Notes under the pieces: generated by a model
What the model was told of the DNA's origin: nothing
The model's input: the letters and a program-made list of their open reading frames with translations, nothing else
Databases searched by the model: none
Assembly: GCA_023249105.1 (NCBI GenBank)
Contig: JAHFDG010000011.1
Span: 1-64,000 of the forward strand
DNA from: Candidatus Methanoperedens sp.
GTDB lineage: Archaea > Halobacteriota > Methanosarcinia > Methanosarcinales > Methanoperedenaceae
Length of the DNA stretch: 64,000 bases
Direction: 5' to 3'
Translations under genes and position numbers: made by a program
Part shown: positions 8,084-15,837 of the stretch, one piece after another
Layout: the number at the start of each line of letters is the position of its first letter
How positions within the stretch are numbered: the first letter of the stretch is position 1

Positions 8084-9307
8084 TTAAAGCAAATGTTGTA
8101 CTTGCTCCGCTGCTTTTTTTCCAGAAGAGATGGCGGCTGACATCCCATATGGCATGAGATGGTGACTATCTACATGAGTATAATCACCCGCTAAAAAAAC
8201 GCGCTGGGACGGATGTATTTTTTCTGCAGCCCAGGCACCATAACTTTCCTCCGAAATAATCGGGCTAATCATGTCCCAATGATGATGGTCTGCAAATTTT
8301 ATTTGTTCCTCCCTGAAGTTGCCAAAACCCAGAGCATCAAGAGTCTGCAACGCCATTTTCACCATTTCTTTTGCATGCAATTTACGCACAGGTACGGATT
8401 TAATTCCCATGAAGTAAAAGTATAACAATACCAGACCATCAACAGCCGTTTTCTGCCGCACAACGGTACTGGTAGCAAGATCCGGGGTAGCAATGTACGA
8501 AAACTCAGGAATCAGGTTTTCCGGTATTGCTAAAACGCACAGACTTCCTGTGCCGTAACGAATTCCATCCAAAAAAAGCCTGCTGGGGCTTTCTGCACGG
8601 GCGATAACGCAAGATGCTTCATGGGCTGGTATCGAGCAAATAACGGCCTTTGCAGAAAGGTGCTTAATTTGCCCCCCTTCATTGACAGTAATAACAACAT
8701 TTTGTCCCTGATCATCGATACTAAGTACCTGCACCCCACAACGAAGCCGTGATGATATACCTTCAATCAAGCCAGCAACCAACGCTCCATTGCCGGTTTC
8801 ATAATGTCCCATCTGAAATACCTGGAAGGCATCAAGCCTCCTTTGAGGAATATATTCACCTATCTCACCGGGGTGAATCAACTGAAAAAAAGCATTTAAC
8901 AACTCATACGATGGCGGCGAAAGGTCGGATATATCATGTGCGCCTCCATTGACAAAAGTGGTAATCTCTTCGATATCATTGTTTCGAAAATCAATTTTTT
9001 CAAGACAATCCACAACACTTTCGCCAAACCTGGTACGTCCTTTCGAACTGACTCCAATCATGCCATTTTCTTCGATCAGTGGCGGTGGAGCGATCCCGGT
9101 CGGGAAGAATGCCGGTTCAATAGCAAAAACTGCTCCGATTTCATAGCTAACCCCCATTTTTTCACGGGTAAGCACACGCCCTCCGGCATTCGTTTTTTGT
9201 TCAAGCACGATAATGTCTTTATCACGCAATGCGTATGCCGCGGAAAGCCCGGCCAGTCCGGCGCCGACAACTATTACCTCCTTGCATTCGTCTTGAAATC
9301 TTTCCAT
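8084..9307 (-). CDS. FAD-dependent amine-oxidase-like oxidoreductase of the RiPP locus
   Basis: This 407-aa enzyme has an N-terminal dinucleotide-binding motif (VVGAGLAGLSAAYAL, about residues 13-27), the GG motif (NAGGRV), and a C-terminal FAD-contact segment (QRVFLAGDYTHVDSHHLMPYGMSAA). The fold is that of flavin monoamine oxidases and phytoene-desaturase relatives, which oxidise C-N or C-C bonds. It is the third enzyme of a minus-strand operon, 11 bases after the prenyltransferase, so it probably acts on the modified peptide or on the prenyl group; this is inferred from context only. It is of normal length and complete. Confidence 0.75.
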   Translation of the reverse strand: MERFQDECKEVIVVGAGLAGLSAAYALRDKDIIVLEQKTNAGGRVLTREKMGVSYEIGAVFAIEPAFFPTGIAPPPLIEENGMIGVSSKGRTRFGESVVDCLEKIDFRNNDIEEITTFVNGGAHDISDLSPPSYELLNAFFQLIHPGEIGEYIPQRRLDAFQVFQMGHYETGNGALVAGLIEGISSRLRCGVQVLSIDDQGQNVVITVNEGGQIKHLSAKAVICSIPAHEASCVIARAESPSRLFLDGIRYGTGSLCVLAIPENLIPEFSYIATPDLATSTVVRQKTAVDGLVLLYFYFMGIKSVPVRKLHAKEMVKMALQTLDALGFGNFREEQIKFADHHHWDMISPIISEESYGAWAAEKIHPSQRVFLAGDYTHVDSHHLMPYGMSAAISSGKKAAEQVQHLL

Positions 9308-9318
9308 TTTATCCCCTG

Positions 9319-10137
9319 CTAATAATACAAATTAAATGTGTGATATTCACCCGCATTGATATCATCAATATCCATCGCAATAATAATTTTGTTTGATCCT
9401 GTGGCAGAAAAAGCAGTTGAAAGCTGTCTGGATCCTATTTTAGCTATAAAGTCGGAAGCATCGTAAGGGATCATATGTGCCGAAGCGCCGACTTTATCTG
9501 TGGAAAAGCCAAAACTCACCCGGTGGCAGCGCTCTGCTAACATTGTTACTTTTTCTCCAACTATATCTCGCAGCAATGCGTTATGTTCGCGAATCTCATA
9601 ATCGTGCATAACAGGATAGACCTTTAAAGCCGAAGCTCCGGAAAAAACGAAATCAAACCCGAAAAGGAATCCCTTGTGAATCTTAAGGCGGCGGGCATCG
9701 GGTGAAATACCTGCAAAGCCAAGAGCATGTGTTTCCATAGCCGGGTAATCTCCCACAATGTGCCACAGTTTGATTCTCGATGAGACAATATCCGGTCTCA
9801 GGTCTATACCGACTACGTTATAACGCACTTTTTCGTATAGAAAATCTGTTCCTATTACCTCATGATACAGTGAACGATCTATAGGAACCATTTTCGCATA
9901 ATCCTCTAAAAAGGCAACTATTTTAGGATTAAGACCGGATCCTCCGTTATTCTTGTACCAGAGGTTAAACCGCAATGGATGCACCATGTCGCCACATACT
10001 TTACAGGAGCATTCCAGATGAGCTTCGGGCGAAGCCCTCAATAAATCCAGAAATGGAACGAAAAGCGGTGTTGCACTGGATGCAAAGGATTTCAAATGCT
10101 TCCGGTATTTTTCTAATTGCACATTGGCTGATTGCAT
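9319..10137 (-). CDS. PatF/LynF-type peptide prenyltransferase (cyanobactin prenyltransferase family)
   Basis: This 272-aa protein matches what I recall of the PatF/LynF/PagF family in order: LECSCKV followed by RFNLWY (about residues 41-61; the family has a catalytic Glu in LExSCK), GIDLRPDIVSSRIKLWHI (110-127), DYP, GFLFGFDFVFSG (146-157) and the ending NLYY. These ABBA-fold enzymes place isoprene units on Tyr, Trp, Ser/Thr or termini of ribosomal peptides. Family members are known from cyanobactin clusters; here the companions are a radical SAM enzyme and an FAD enzyme, with no PatA/PatG proteases. The gene lies 21 bases after the radical SAM gene. Trp in the precursor tail is the likely acceptor (inference). 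Confidence 0.75.
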   Translation of the reverse strand: MQSANVQLEKYRKHLKSFASSATPLFVPFLDLLRASPEAHLECSCKVCGDMVHPLRFNLWYKNNGGSGLNPKIVAFLEDYAKMVPIDRSLYHEVIGTDFLYEKVRYNVVGIDLRPDIVSSRIKLWHIVGDYPAMETHALGFAGISPDARRLKIHKGFLFGFDFVFSGASALKVYPVMHDYEIREHNALLRDIVGEKVTMLAERCHRVSFGFSTDKVGASAHMIPYDASDFIAKIGSRQLSTAFSATGSNKIIIAMDIDDINAGEYHTFNLYY

Positions 10138-10158
10138 GATTAAAGAAGTATCCTATTA

Positions 10159-11592
10159 TTAGATGGCGCGAGGTGGCATTCTGGTTTGATGCGGACAGTC
10201 CGGCGGGGCTTCATATATAGTACCGTAACAAGCAAGAGAATCCCTGAAACACCATCCTTTCACATATATACATCTTTCAAAATCGGTACAATTGTAACAT
10301 TCAGAATTTTGAAAAAGTTCGCGTGAAGGATTATTGAATCTGTGTATAGCATCGGAATTCCATACGCCCATAACTCCGTCTTCGAAAACATTCCCTACAG
10401 TGTAAGCCGGTTCATTTGGCGTTTGTTCACATAGGGTAACTGCTCCATCCGGCTTTACTAACATTTTGGTGCGCCCTCCTGAACAGATCGGTCGCTTTGC
10501 CCAGACCTCAGGTGGAAGATTCCTGGATCCGCCAGTTGTAATATTATTCTGCATGAAGATAAAAATATCAGGGAATTCTTCCTTGATCTGACTCTCCATG
10601 GATATAAGACGTTTTTTCTGTTCCATGGTCAGGAAAAGTCTGTCATTATGCCGGTACAGTCCCCTGCTGTATTGAACAAAATGAAACTCGTTTATCCCCA
10701 TCGGCGCAAGACGCCTGACAAGTTCCAGCGGAGCATCAGCATTATATGAAGTAAGCACTGCTTTTACTCTTGGACTGATCCCGGCTTCGATCAGATTTCG
10801 AAGAGTATCTTGCGCTTTAGAAAGATAGTTCTTGTGCCGGGACAAAAAAGAAGCGAGCCTGTTATCAGTGCTGTCCAGAGATACCTGCATCGGACGCAGC
10901 GCCCAGTGGGGCACGTTTTTATTACCTATGTTCAGGTCAGCCATCCTTTGGGCCTGCTCCGGCGAAACATGGCTCTTTGTGGAAACAAAGAATGAGAAAT
11001 TCCGTTTGTCCAACTCTTCCATAATTTCCATGGCATCCTGGCGGCAAAAAATATCAGCGCCGCCAATATCAACCAATGTGATTTCATTTTCTGCGATTTC
11101 ATCCAGAATGGGGATCCACTCATCCAGACTACGCTCCGCACACGGCTCACGTTCAGCATAACAGTAAATACAGTCGCATTGGCATCGGTTGGTAAAGCTA
11201 ATTGCGATGGTGATAGGACGCAGCATTCTGTGCGGTGTCATTGTGTAGTTGGCAAAGTCCGGGATCAGGTTTTCCATGGGCTTGTCAAAGGAAGGGGACT
11301 GCGGTCCTTCCAATGAAAAAAAGCCATCCAGATGGGCAAGTTCAGTAGTAATCTGCTCAATTTCTTCAGCACTTTGCCCGTCGGTAGCATTTATTATTCC
11401 CTGTGCGGCTGTTTTTATTTCTGCCCAGGTATTATTTCCATCAAAAAGAAGAATAAATATCGATTCAAAAGGTGAAAGCACACGTGTAACTTGCTTTTGC
11501 AGGGAATGCAAATATATAACCATGCAATTGCCATCATTCCTGAAACGCCAATTTTCCGATATCCTCGGCCTATCCGTATCTGAAAATACCAT
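10159..11592 (-). CDS. SPASM-domain radical SAM peptide maturase with N-terminal PqqD-like domain
   Basis: This 477-aa protein has three parts. Residues 8-95 look like a PqqD-type RiPP recognition element. The radical SAM core carries CxxxCxxC at C137, C141 and C144 (NRCQCDCIYCYAE). A Cys-rich SPASM region (about 375-465) begins PICSGGRTKMLVKPDGAVTLCEQ and continues through CYNCTDFERC and GWCF, enough for auxiliary Fe-S clusters. Such enzymes form thioether, C-C or C-O bonds in RiPP precursors. It is the first enzyme gene after the precursor, separated from it by a hairpin. The substrate is most likely the 54-aa peptide; the bond type is unknown. Confidence 0.9.
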   Translation of the reverse strand: MVFSDTDRPRISENWRFRNDGNCMVIYLHSLQKQVTRVLSPFESIFILLFDGNNTWAEIKTAAQGIINATDGQSAEEIEQITTELAHLDGFFSLEGPQSPSFDKPMENLIPDFANYTMTPHRMLRPITIAISFTNRCQCDCIYCYAEREPCAERSLDEWIPILDEIAENEITLVDIGGADIFCRQDAMEIMEELDKRNFSFFVSTKSHVSPEQAQRMADLNIGNKNVPHWALRPMQVSLDSTDNRLASFLSRHKNYLSKAQDTLRNLIEAGISPRVKAVLTSYNADAPLELVRRLAPMGINEFHFVQYSRGLYRHNDRLFLTMEQKKRLISMESQIKEEFPDIFIFMQNNITTGGSRNLPPEVWAKRPICSGGRTKMLVKPDGAVTLCEQTPNEPAYTVGNVFEDGVMGVWNSDAIHRFNNPSRELFQNSECYNCTDFERCIYVKGWCFRDSLACYGTIYEAPPDCPHQTRMPPRAI

Positions 11593-11646
11593 TTTTCTCC
11601 TGATTACTTGTCCCTATCCTGCCACTATTCCTAAAATTACTCCCTC

Positions 11647-11702
11647 CAAGCTCTCCCAAAACGAATGTAAACAAAATCAGTCACCAGTTTTGGGAGAGCT
11701 TG
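11647..11702 (-). terminator. Perfect 16-bp hairpin between RiPP precursor and enzyme genes
   Basis: Arms 11647-11662 and 11687-11702 are exact reverse complements (caagctctcccaaaac / gttttgggagagcttg) with a 24-nt loop. It lies 42 bases after the precursor stop and 54 bases before the radical SAM start. In many RiPP operons a hairpin here stabilises or attenuates the transcript so that precursor exceeds enzyme. No long T-tract follows, so partial read-through or mRNA stability is likelier than full termination. Confidence 0.65.
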
Positions 11703-11744
11703 CCTCCCGGTGTTAATTTGACACGGGAAGGGGGCGTTTACCGC

Positions 11745-11909
11745 TTACCAATGCCAGCCGTTTGCACATCCTTCACAGCCTACTGTTGCTGCCTTATGTG
11801 CTTCCGTTACAGCTTCTTTCAAAATCTTCGCATCGACATTCACATTCTTTGCCTTCAGTGCTTTCTGAAGGGCGGAAATTCCCTTTTCCTTATTGGTTGC
11901 GTCACTCAT
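11745..11909 (-). CDS. RiPP precursor peptide, 54 aa
   Basis: The ATG at 11909 follows a near-perfect ribosome site (ggaggtgat), so I prefer it to an upstream start that would add 20 aa. The leader (residues 1-43) is charged and helical with no Cys or Trp. The C-terminal tail GCEGCANGWHW puts two Cys (45, 48), two Trp (52, 54) and one His (53) in the last 11 residues, the usual look of a modified core. There is no homologue I can name. Cys could form thioethers; Trp could be prenylated or cross-linked. It is the first gene of the minus-strand operon. Confidence 0.7.
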   Translation of the reverse strand: MSDATNKEKGISALQKALKAKNVNVDAKILKEAVTEAHKAATVGCEGCANGWHW

Positions 11910-12222
11910 GGATATCACCTCCTCCATTGAATGTATTGTTCTAAATTCCTCGTATTTATTAGTAATCATTTATAATCTTAGATGAATCAAATAATATTAT
12001 ACTATTAAACTATACATAGGTTCATAAGTAATTTCACATAAATACATCACAGTAGCGCTGATTATGCATATTTATTCAGGTTGCTGTGTATAAAAACCAT
12101 TTATGGATTGCTGTTGTGGATCCTATTTTATAACACTATTAGATTATATATCGTACAAGTTAAACAATTCCTTAAAAGATTTTATATATTGGCAATGACT
12201 ACCCTCAAATCAGGGTGGTATT
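11910..12222. promoter_or_regulatory. Divergent promoter region, RiPP operon and C45 hydrolase gene
   Basis: The stretch is AT-rich with no gene. On the minus strand, attataaatga (about 11966-11976) is a TATA candidate for the precursor. On the plus strand, ttttatatatt (12179-12189) lies some 35 bases before the hydrolase ATG. A short hairpin (ccctcaaatcaggg, about 12202-12215) overlaps the hydrolase leader. Confidence 0.4.
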
Positions 12223-13627
12223 ATGAGACAAGATGAAATACTTAAAAAGGCACAGTTTAAAGAACAAAATGGCGTAAAGATTCTGCGCATTAAAGGCAAA
12301 CCATATGAGATGGGCTATCAGCATGGCTATTTATTAGCTGGTAGAATAGCCCTTATGATAAACAGGACACTTCTGGCTACTGCCGCTTATGTTGCCAAAC
12401 AGACAGGAGCGGATATTAAAAAAGCGCAGGAGATGTTGTGGACCGGACAGAAAAAGGCGGAACCGTTTCTTCCGGCGGAGTTTAAAGAAGAAATGAGGGG
12501 AATCGCCGACGGCGTAAAAGCCGCAGGCGTGAGCGTAACCCTTGAGCAGATATTGCTCTGGAATACCAACTATGACCAATGGTGTATCTATTCCCATCCC
12601 CATTACTGGCAGTGCGACAGCAAGGGAAATCCCGAGCATCCGGGCTTAACCCAACCGGCTGGCGGCGGGTGCGGCAGCTTTTGCGCCTGGGATGAATGGG
12701 CAGGCGGCGATGGTAAATTGATTTTCGGCAAGAATGAAGACAATTTCAACATGCCGGAGCAATTGGATAACCGGATGATGGTCATAGCCGACCCGGATAA
12801 CGGGTTTGGTCACGCCTTCCTGACTTATCCGGGGATGATCGGCCTGGACGGGGGCGTAAATGAGGCTGGTTTTGAGATGATGACGCAACTGAACTCCATA
12901 CAATACGAAAGCATGGAAGGCTGCGGCATTGCCATATTCACACGCCTGCTGCTGACCCATGCAAGTACGGTGGATGATGCCATCAAAATATTCCAGGAGC
13001 CGGTGCGCAGGCATTGCATACCATGTGGCAGATGCCAAAGCCAAAAAGGCGGCGGTTGTTGAAACGTCTTCCAGAATGGTTTGTGTTCGCTATCCTATGC
13101 CCAATGTCAAAGCGATGTGGCAGACAAACCATTCCAACTGCTATCCGGGCTGGATGGGTTATTCGGGATACAATATGGTTGCAGACCAGGTCCTTGTGAA
13201 CGAACTAAAGGATACCTCCACTATTGAAAACTGGCAGGACAGCCTTAAAGAGCCGTATAATTTTTATGTCCAGGCGCCCAGCCGTTTTGAACGGTACGGG
13301 CAGTTGATCCACGAATATTATGGCAAAATCACTCCGGAAAATGCCATAAAAATATTAAGCGACCGCTACGACCCTTATACGCGAATGACCCGGCCGGTGG
13401 ATTTTCCCTCCTGGACTAATAATATCCTCTGTACCATATGTGCTGTGTATCCTGATTTTACTTATCAGGCGCAAGAGCCTGTGGGAACGTTTAAAGCCCA
13501 TATCGCCAATATGTGGAGCCTTGTGGCTTATCCCGAAACAGGAGATATCTGGCTGGCAATAAATAATTTCCCGGCGCAGTATGGCGGGTATGAACATTTC
13601 AATTTAAAGGAATTGCTGGGTCGTTAA
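12223..13627 (+). pseudogene. C45-family Ntn hydrolase/acyltransferase, frameshifted
   Basis: Two overlapping frames make one protein of about 467 aa. The first (12223-13062) holds the N-terminal half with KGKPYEMGYQHG and the Ntn-nucleophile region GGCGSFCAW followed by GKLIFGKNEDN, as in acyl-CoA:6-APA acyltransferase (peptidase C45) relatives. Near 13005-13015 the sense moves to the second frame (AGIAYHVADAKAKKAAVVE... to the stop at 13625). One missing base there would explain it; a sequencing error is also possible. The gene is divergent from the RiPP precursor. A link to peptide processing is only positional. Confidence 0.7.
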
Positions 13628-13709
13628 TAAAAGCGTGTCCTATCCTCAAAATCTACAAATGAGTATTATTATATAGTATGAATGTGTAGCCTGTAAATGG
13701 TGGTAAAAG

Positions 13710-14123
13710 GTGGATATCAGCGGTATCTGGTACAACGAACTCGGATCGATGATGGAATTAAGTGTTTCAGGGAATGTGATTAAAGGTAAATATCAAACAA
13801 AAGTTGGAGGCGCGCCGGGAATTTATCCTCTGGCGGGATATTTGAATGTGCCCAACCCCAATGGTATTGCTGTTGGCTGGACGGTTCTCTGGAATAACCA
13901 GTTTGGAAATAAGCAAAGTCTTACATCATGGGCAGGTCAATACCAGCTCGCCGACGGGATTGAGGAAATATACACATTCTGGCTGCTTGTGAGGGAATTG
14001 GAGCATGCTGAGGACTGGTCAGCTACAAACATAGGTCAGGATACATTTACCCGCAATAAACCAACTGAAAAGATGATTCTGAGGGCAAAGAAAAGAGGAA
14101 AATTTTCCCATCCAATCCAATGA
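13710..14123 (+). CDS. Avidin/streptavidin family biotin-binding protein
   Basis: This 137-aa protein starts with GTG after a purine-rich site. It follows streptavidin along its length: GIWYNELGS (biotin contacts N and S), KGKYQTKVG (Tyr), GWTVLWNNQFGN (Trp79 equivalent), SLTSWAGQY (Ser88, Thr90, Trp92 equivalents), FWLLV (Trp108), DWSATNIGQDTFTR (Trp120, Asp128). Only Ser45 of streptavidin is replaced, by Thr. No signal peptide is visible, so it may act in the cytoplasm or be released on lysis. It lies 82 bases after the C45 hydrolase pseudogene. Avidins are known mostly in vertebrates, fungi and bacteria; an archaeal copy suggests transfer. Confidence 0.9.
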   Translation: MDISGIWYNELGSMMELSVSGNVIKGKYQTKVGGAPGIYPLAGYLNVPNPNGIAVGWTVLWNNQFGNKQSLTSWAGQYQLADGIEEIYTFWLLVRELEHAEDWSATNIGQDTFTRNKPTEKMILRAKKRGKFSHPIQ

Positions 14124-14151
14124 GCATAATGCTGTTTTTATTTGCGCGTTA

Positions 14152-14179
14152 ATTTAGTTCTTGGTACCAGGAACTAAAT
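14152..14179 (+). terminator. Inverted repeat after the avidin gene
   Basis: The 28-base near-palindrome has arms atttagttc and gaactaaat around ggtacc, lying 29 bases past the avidin stop. It has no strong T-tract, so it may be a terminator or a protein site. Confidence 0.4.
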
Positions 14180-14337
14180 ATACGCCCTTCTCAGCCTGTC
14201 CTTGTGTTCATTATATTTTTTTCTGAAAGACGGGGCATCCATCATCTTATTGACATGGCATTTAAGTCTTGTTCAAGCACGCCGAGCTTGAAAATGTTGA
14301 TACGAGGGCGCTTTTCAGTCACATTGAGTTCGGGCAT
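14180..14337 (-). pseudogene. Short frameshifted protein remnant
   Basis: A minus-strand ATG at 14337 opens MPELNVTEKRPRINIFKLGV and stops after 31 codons. A neighbouring frame continues with coding-like sequence (DAPSFRKKYNEHKDRLRRAY). This looks like a small gene broken by one frameshift. The family is unknown. Confidence 0.3.
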
Positions 14338-14470
14338 GAATTCAAATTAAATTAAAAAATAGATGTATGATTCAATCCACCCATCACTGTTCGGATATAG
14401 TAGCTACAGTTTCCCCCGATAGCGATTACATACTTCCAACAACACAAAATACTGAAGAGTTGAAAAAACG

Positions 14471-14635
14471 ATGACAGATGAAAAAACAGCGCAGTATAAG
14501 ACCGAATATAAGGGCAGGACTTATTATTTCTGCGCTCCGGGATGTAAGAAAGCGTTTGAGTCCGAGCCTGAAAAATACTTAAAGAGCGGGCCAGTGGGCA
14601 TGGGCGGGGAAAAACCCTGGTGGAAATTCTGGTAG
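14471..14635 (+). CDS. YHS-domain protein, 54 aa
   Basis: The frame encodes KTAQYKTEYKGRTYYFCAPG followed by CKKAFESEPEKYL, the core of a YHS domain, with the C-x-x-x-C pair (residues 21 and 25) used for metal binding. The usual N-terminal DPVCGM motif is missing: an in-frame stop lies six codons before the ATG, so the protein may be trimmed. The tail ends KPWWKFW. YHS proteins bind or sense metals such as copper. It stands alone between the avidin and methyltransferase genes. Confidence 0.65.
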   Translation: MTDEKTAQYKTEYKGRTYYFCAPGCKKAFESEPEKYLKSGPVGMGGEKPWWKFW

Positions 14636-14960
14636 TTATAATACCATTGTAATTTTTCAATACCATTATAATTTTTAGTACCGTTTATAATTTATATCAC
14701 ATTTTCCATCTAACCATTGGGTGGTATAAACGGCAGGTTGGGGGGTGTTAGTGTTCCAAAAACCGGGTTTTTATTGCTATAGCATAGTTCGTAAATTTCC
14801 ATAATTTCAAATTTTGACATATTGTTTAAGCATTCTCCTGATATTCCAGACGGGATAACAGGATGAACAGGACTTAATATCGTATCCCGTCAATCCTGTT
14901 CGTATATACAACATCCTTGCGAGAATAATTTAGCATGTCTCAACCATAAGTATTTTTGCG
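14636..14960. repeat. Gene-free stretch with a three-copy short repeat and a shared G-rich element
   Basis: Three imperfect copies of taccattataattttt lie at about 14639-14695. At 14732-14760 ggcaggttggggggtg is followed by ttagtgtt, nearly the same as at 41049-41076. At 14852-14895 a short inverted repeat (acgggata / tatcccgt) surrounds aacaggatgaacagg. No ORF is supported. Confidence 0.45.
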
Positions 14961-15725
14961 CTATCTGCGGACATCCGCAATCAGAATAACCGTATCATAA
15001 GTGAACCCGAGCCTTCCGTTTTCAAGCTTCACCCGCAAACCAGTACCGTCATCGTTCGCGCTCTGCCTCATCAAATCTTCAATGACTTTTATCGTCTTTG
15101 TACCGGTTCCCGCCCGACTTATCCATTCATCAAAGTCCTGGGGAATATCTGTATGCTCAATATCGGCTATCACGGCTCCTATTTCCTTGACCATGTTTTC
15201 CATTTCACCAAGTGCATATATCCTGACATGCGAGGGGTCGCGCAGCTTCTCGATATGATTATGGAACATGCTCTTATCGCGGTCTTCGGATGAAACACCG
15301 TCAACTATGGTAATACGTTTCCTGCAAACCCGTTTCATTTCAAGCAAAGCCTTACGCGGGTCTGGAAAATGATGGAATGCGAACCTGCATGAGACAATAT
15401 CAAAGCTCTCATCAGGAAAAGGAAGCGATTCCACATCCGAAAGAAGGAATCCTGTATTGTCCAGTCCTGAGAGCTCCTGCTTTTCAATGGCTTTCATGAG
15501 CATGTTGCGAGTGATGTCGCAGCCGACTACGGTTTTCGCATTTTTTGCGAACTCAAGCGCGAGAAAGCCTGCGCCTGTGGCTATATCAAGAACACGATGG
15601 TTCCTTGTTACCCCTGACCTTTTCACTATTTCGGAAAGATGGACTCCGTCCACGAAGATGTTCCCTTTCGAGTATGCTTCCGCCCTCCTTCCGAATTGCC
15701 TTATCGCGCTTTCCTTGATGCCCAT
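14961..15725 (-). CDS. Class I SAM-dependent methyltransferase (UbiE-like)
   Basis: This 254-aa protein has the Rossmann SAM motif VLDIATGAGFLALEFA (about residues 45-60), the acidic loop GCDITRNML, motif II DVESLPFPDESFDIVSCRFAFHHF and a downstream VCRKRITIVDG. The order matches UbiE/MenG and related small-molecule methyltransferases. The substrate cannot be told. The gene is divergent from the LUD-domain gene, with its start about 110 bases from that gene. Confidence 0.85.
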   Translation of the reverse strand: MGIKESAIRQFGRRAEAYSKGNIFVDGVHLSEIVKRSGVTRNHRVLDIATGAGFLALEFAKNAKTVVGCDITRNMLMKAIEKQELSGLDNTGFLLSDVESLPFPDESFDIVSCRFAFHHFPDPRKALLEMKRVCRKRITIVDGVSSEDRDKSMFHNHIEKLRDPSHVRIYALGEMENMVKEIGAVIADIEHTDIPQDFDEWISRAGTGTKTIKVIEDLMRQSANDDGTGLRVKLENGRLGFTYDTVILIADVRR

Positions 15726-15837
15726 TATTGGGGTTTAGAGACGGGTTTAAGATATATACGTTCTGCAATCGTTTATCAGCAAATCTATATACGGCACATA
15801 AGAAATAATGTCCTGATAAACATGTTAAGAGAAAATC

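Noticed and set aside
13710-14123. Avidin gene as contamination
   Set aside because: It lies within continuous sequence between other genes on an otherwise archaeal contig; transfer is the simpler reading, though reads were not available.
14639-14695. Three short AT-rich repeats as a CRISPR or origin iteron set
   Set aside because: Only three imperfect 16-base copies, no spacers and no replication gene nearby.
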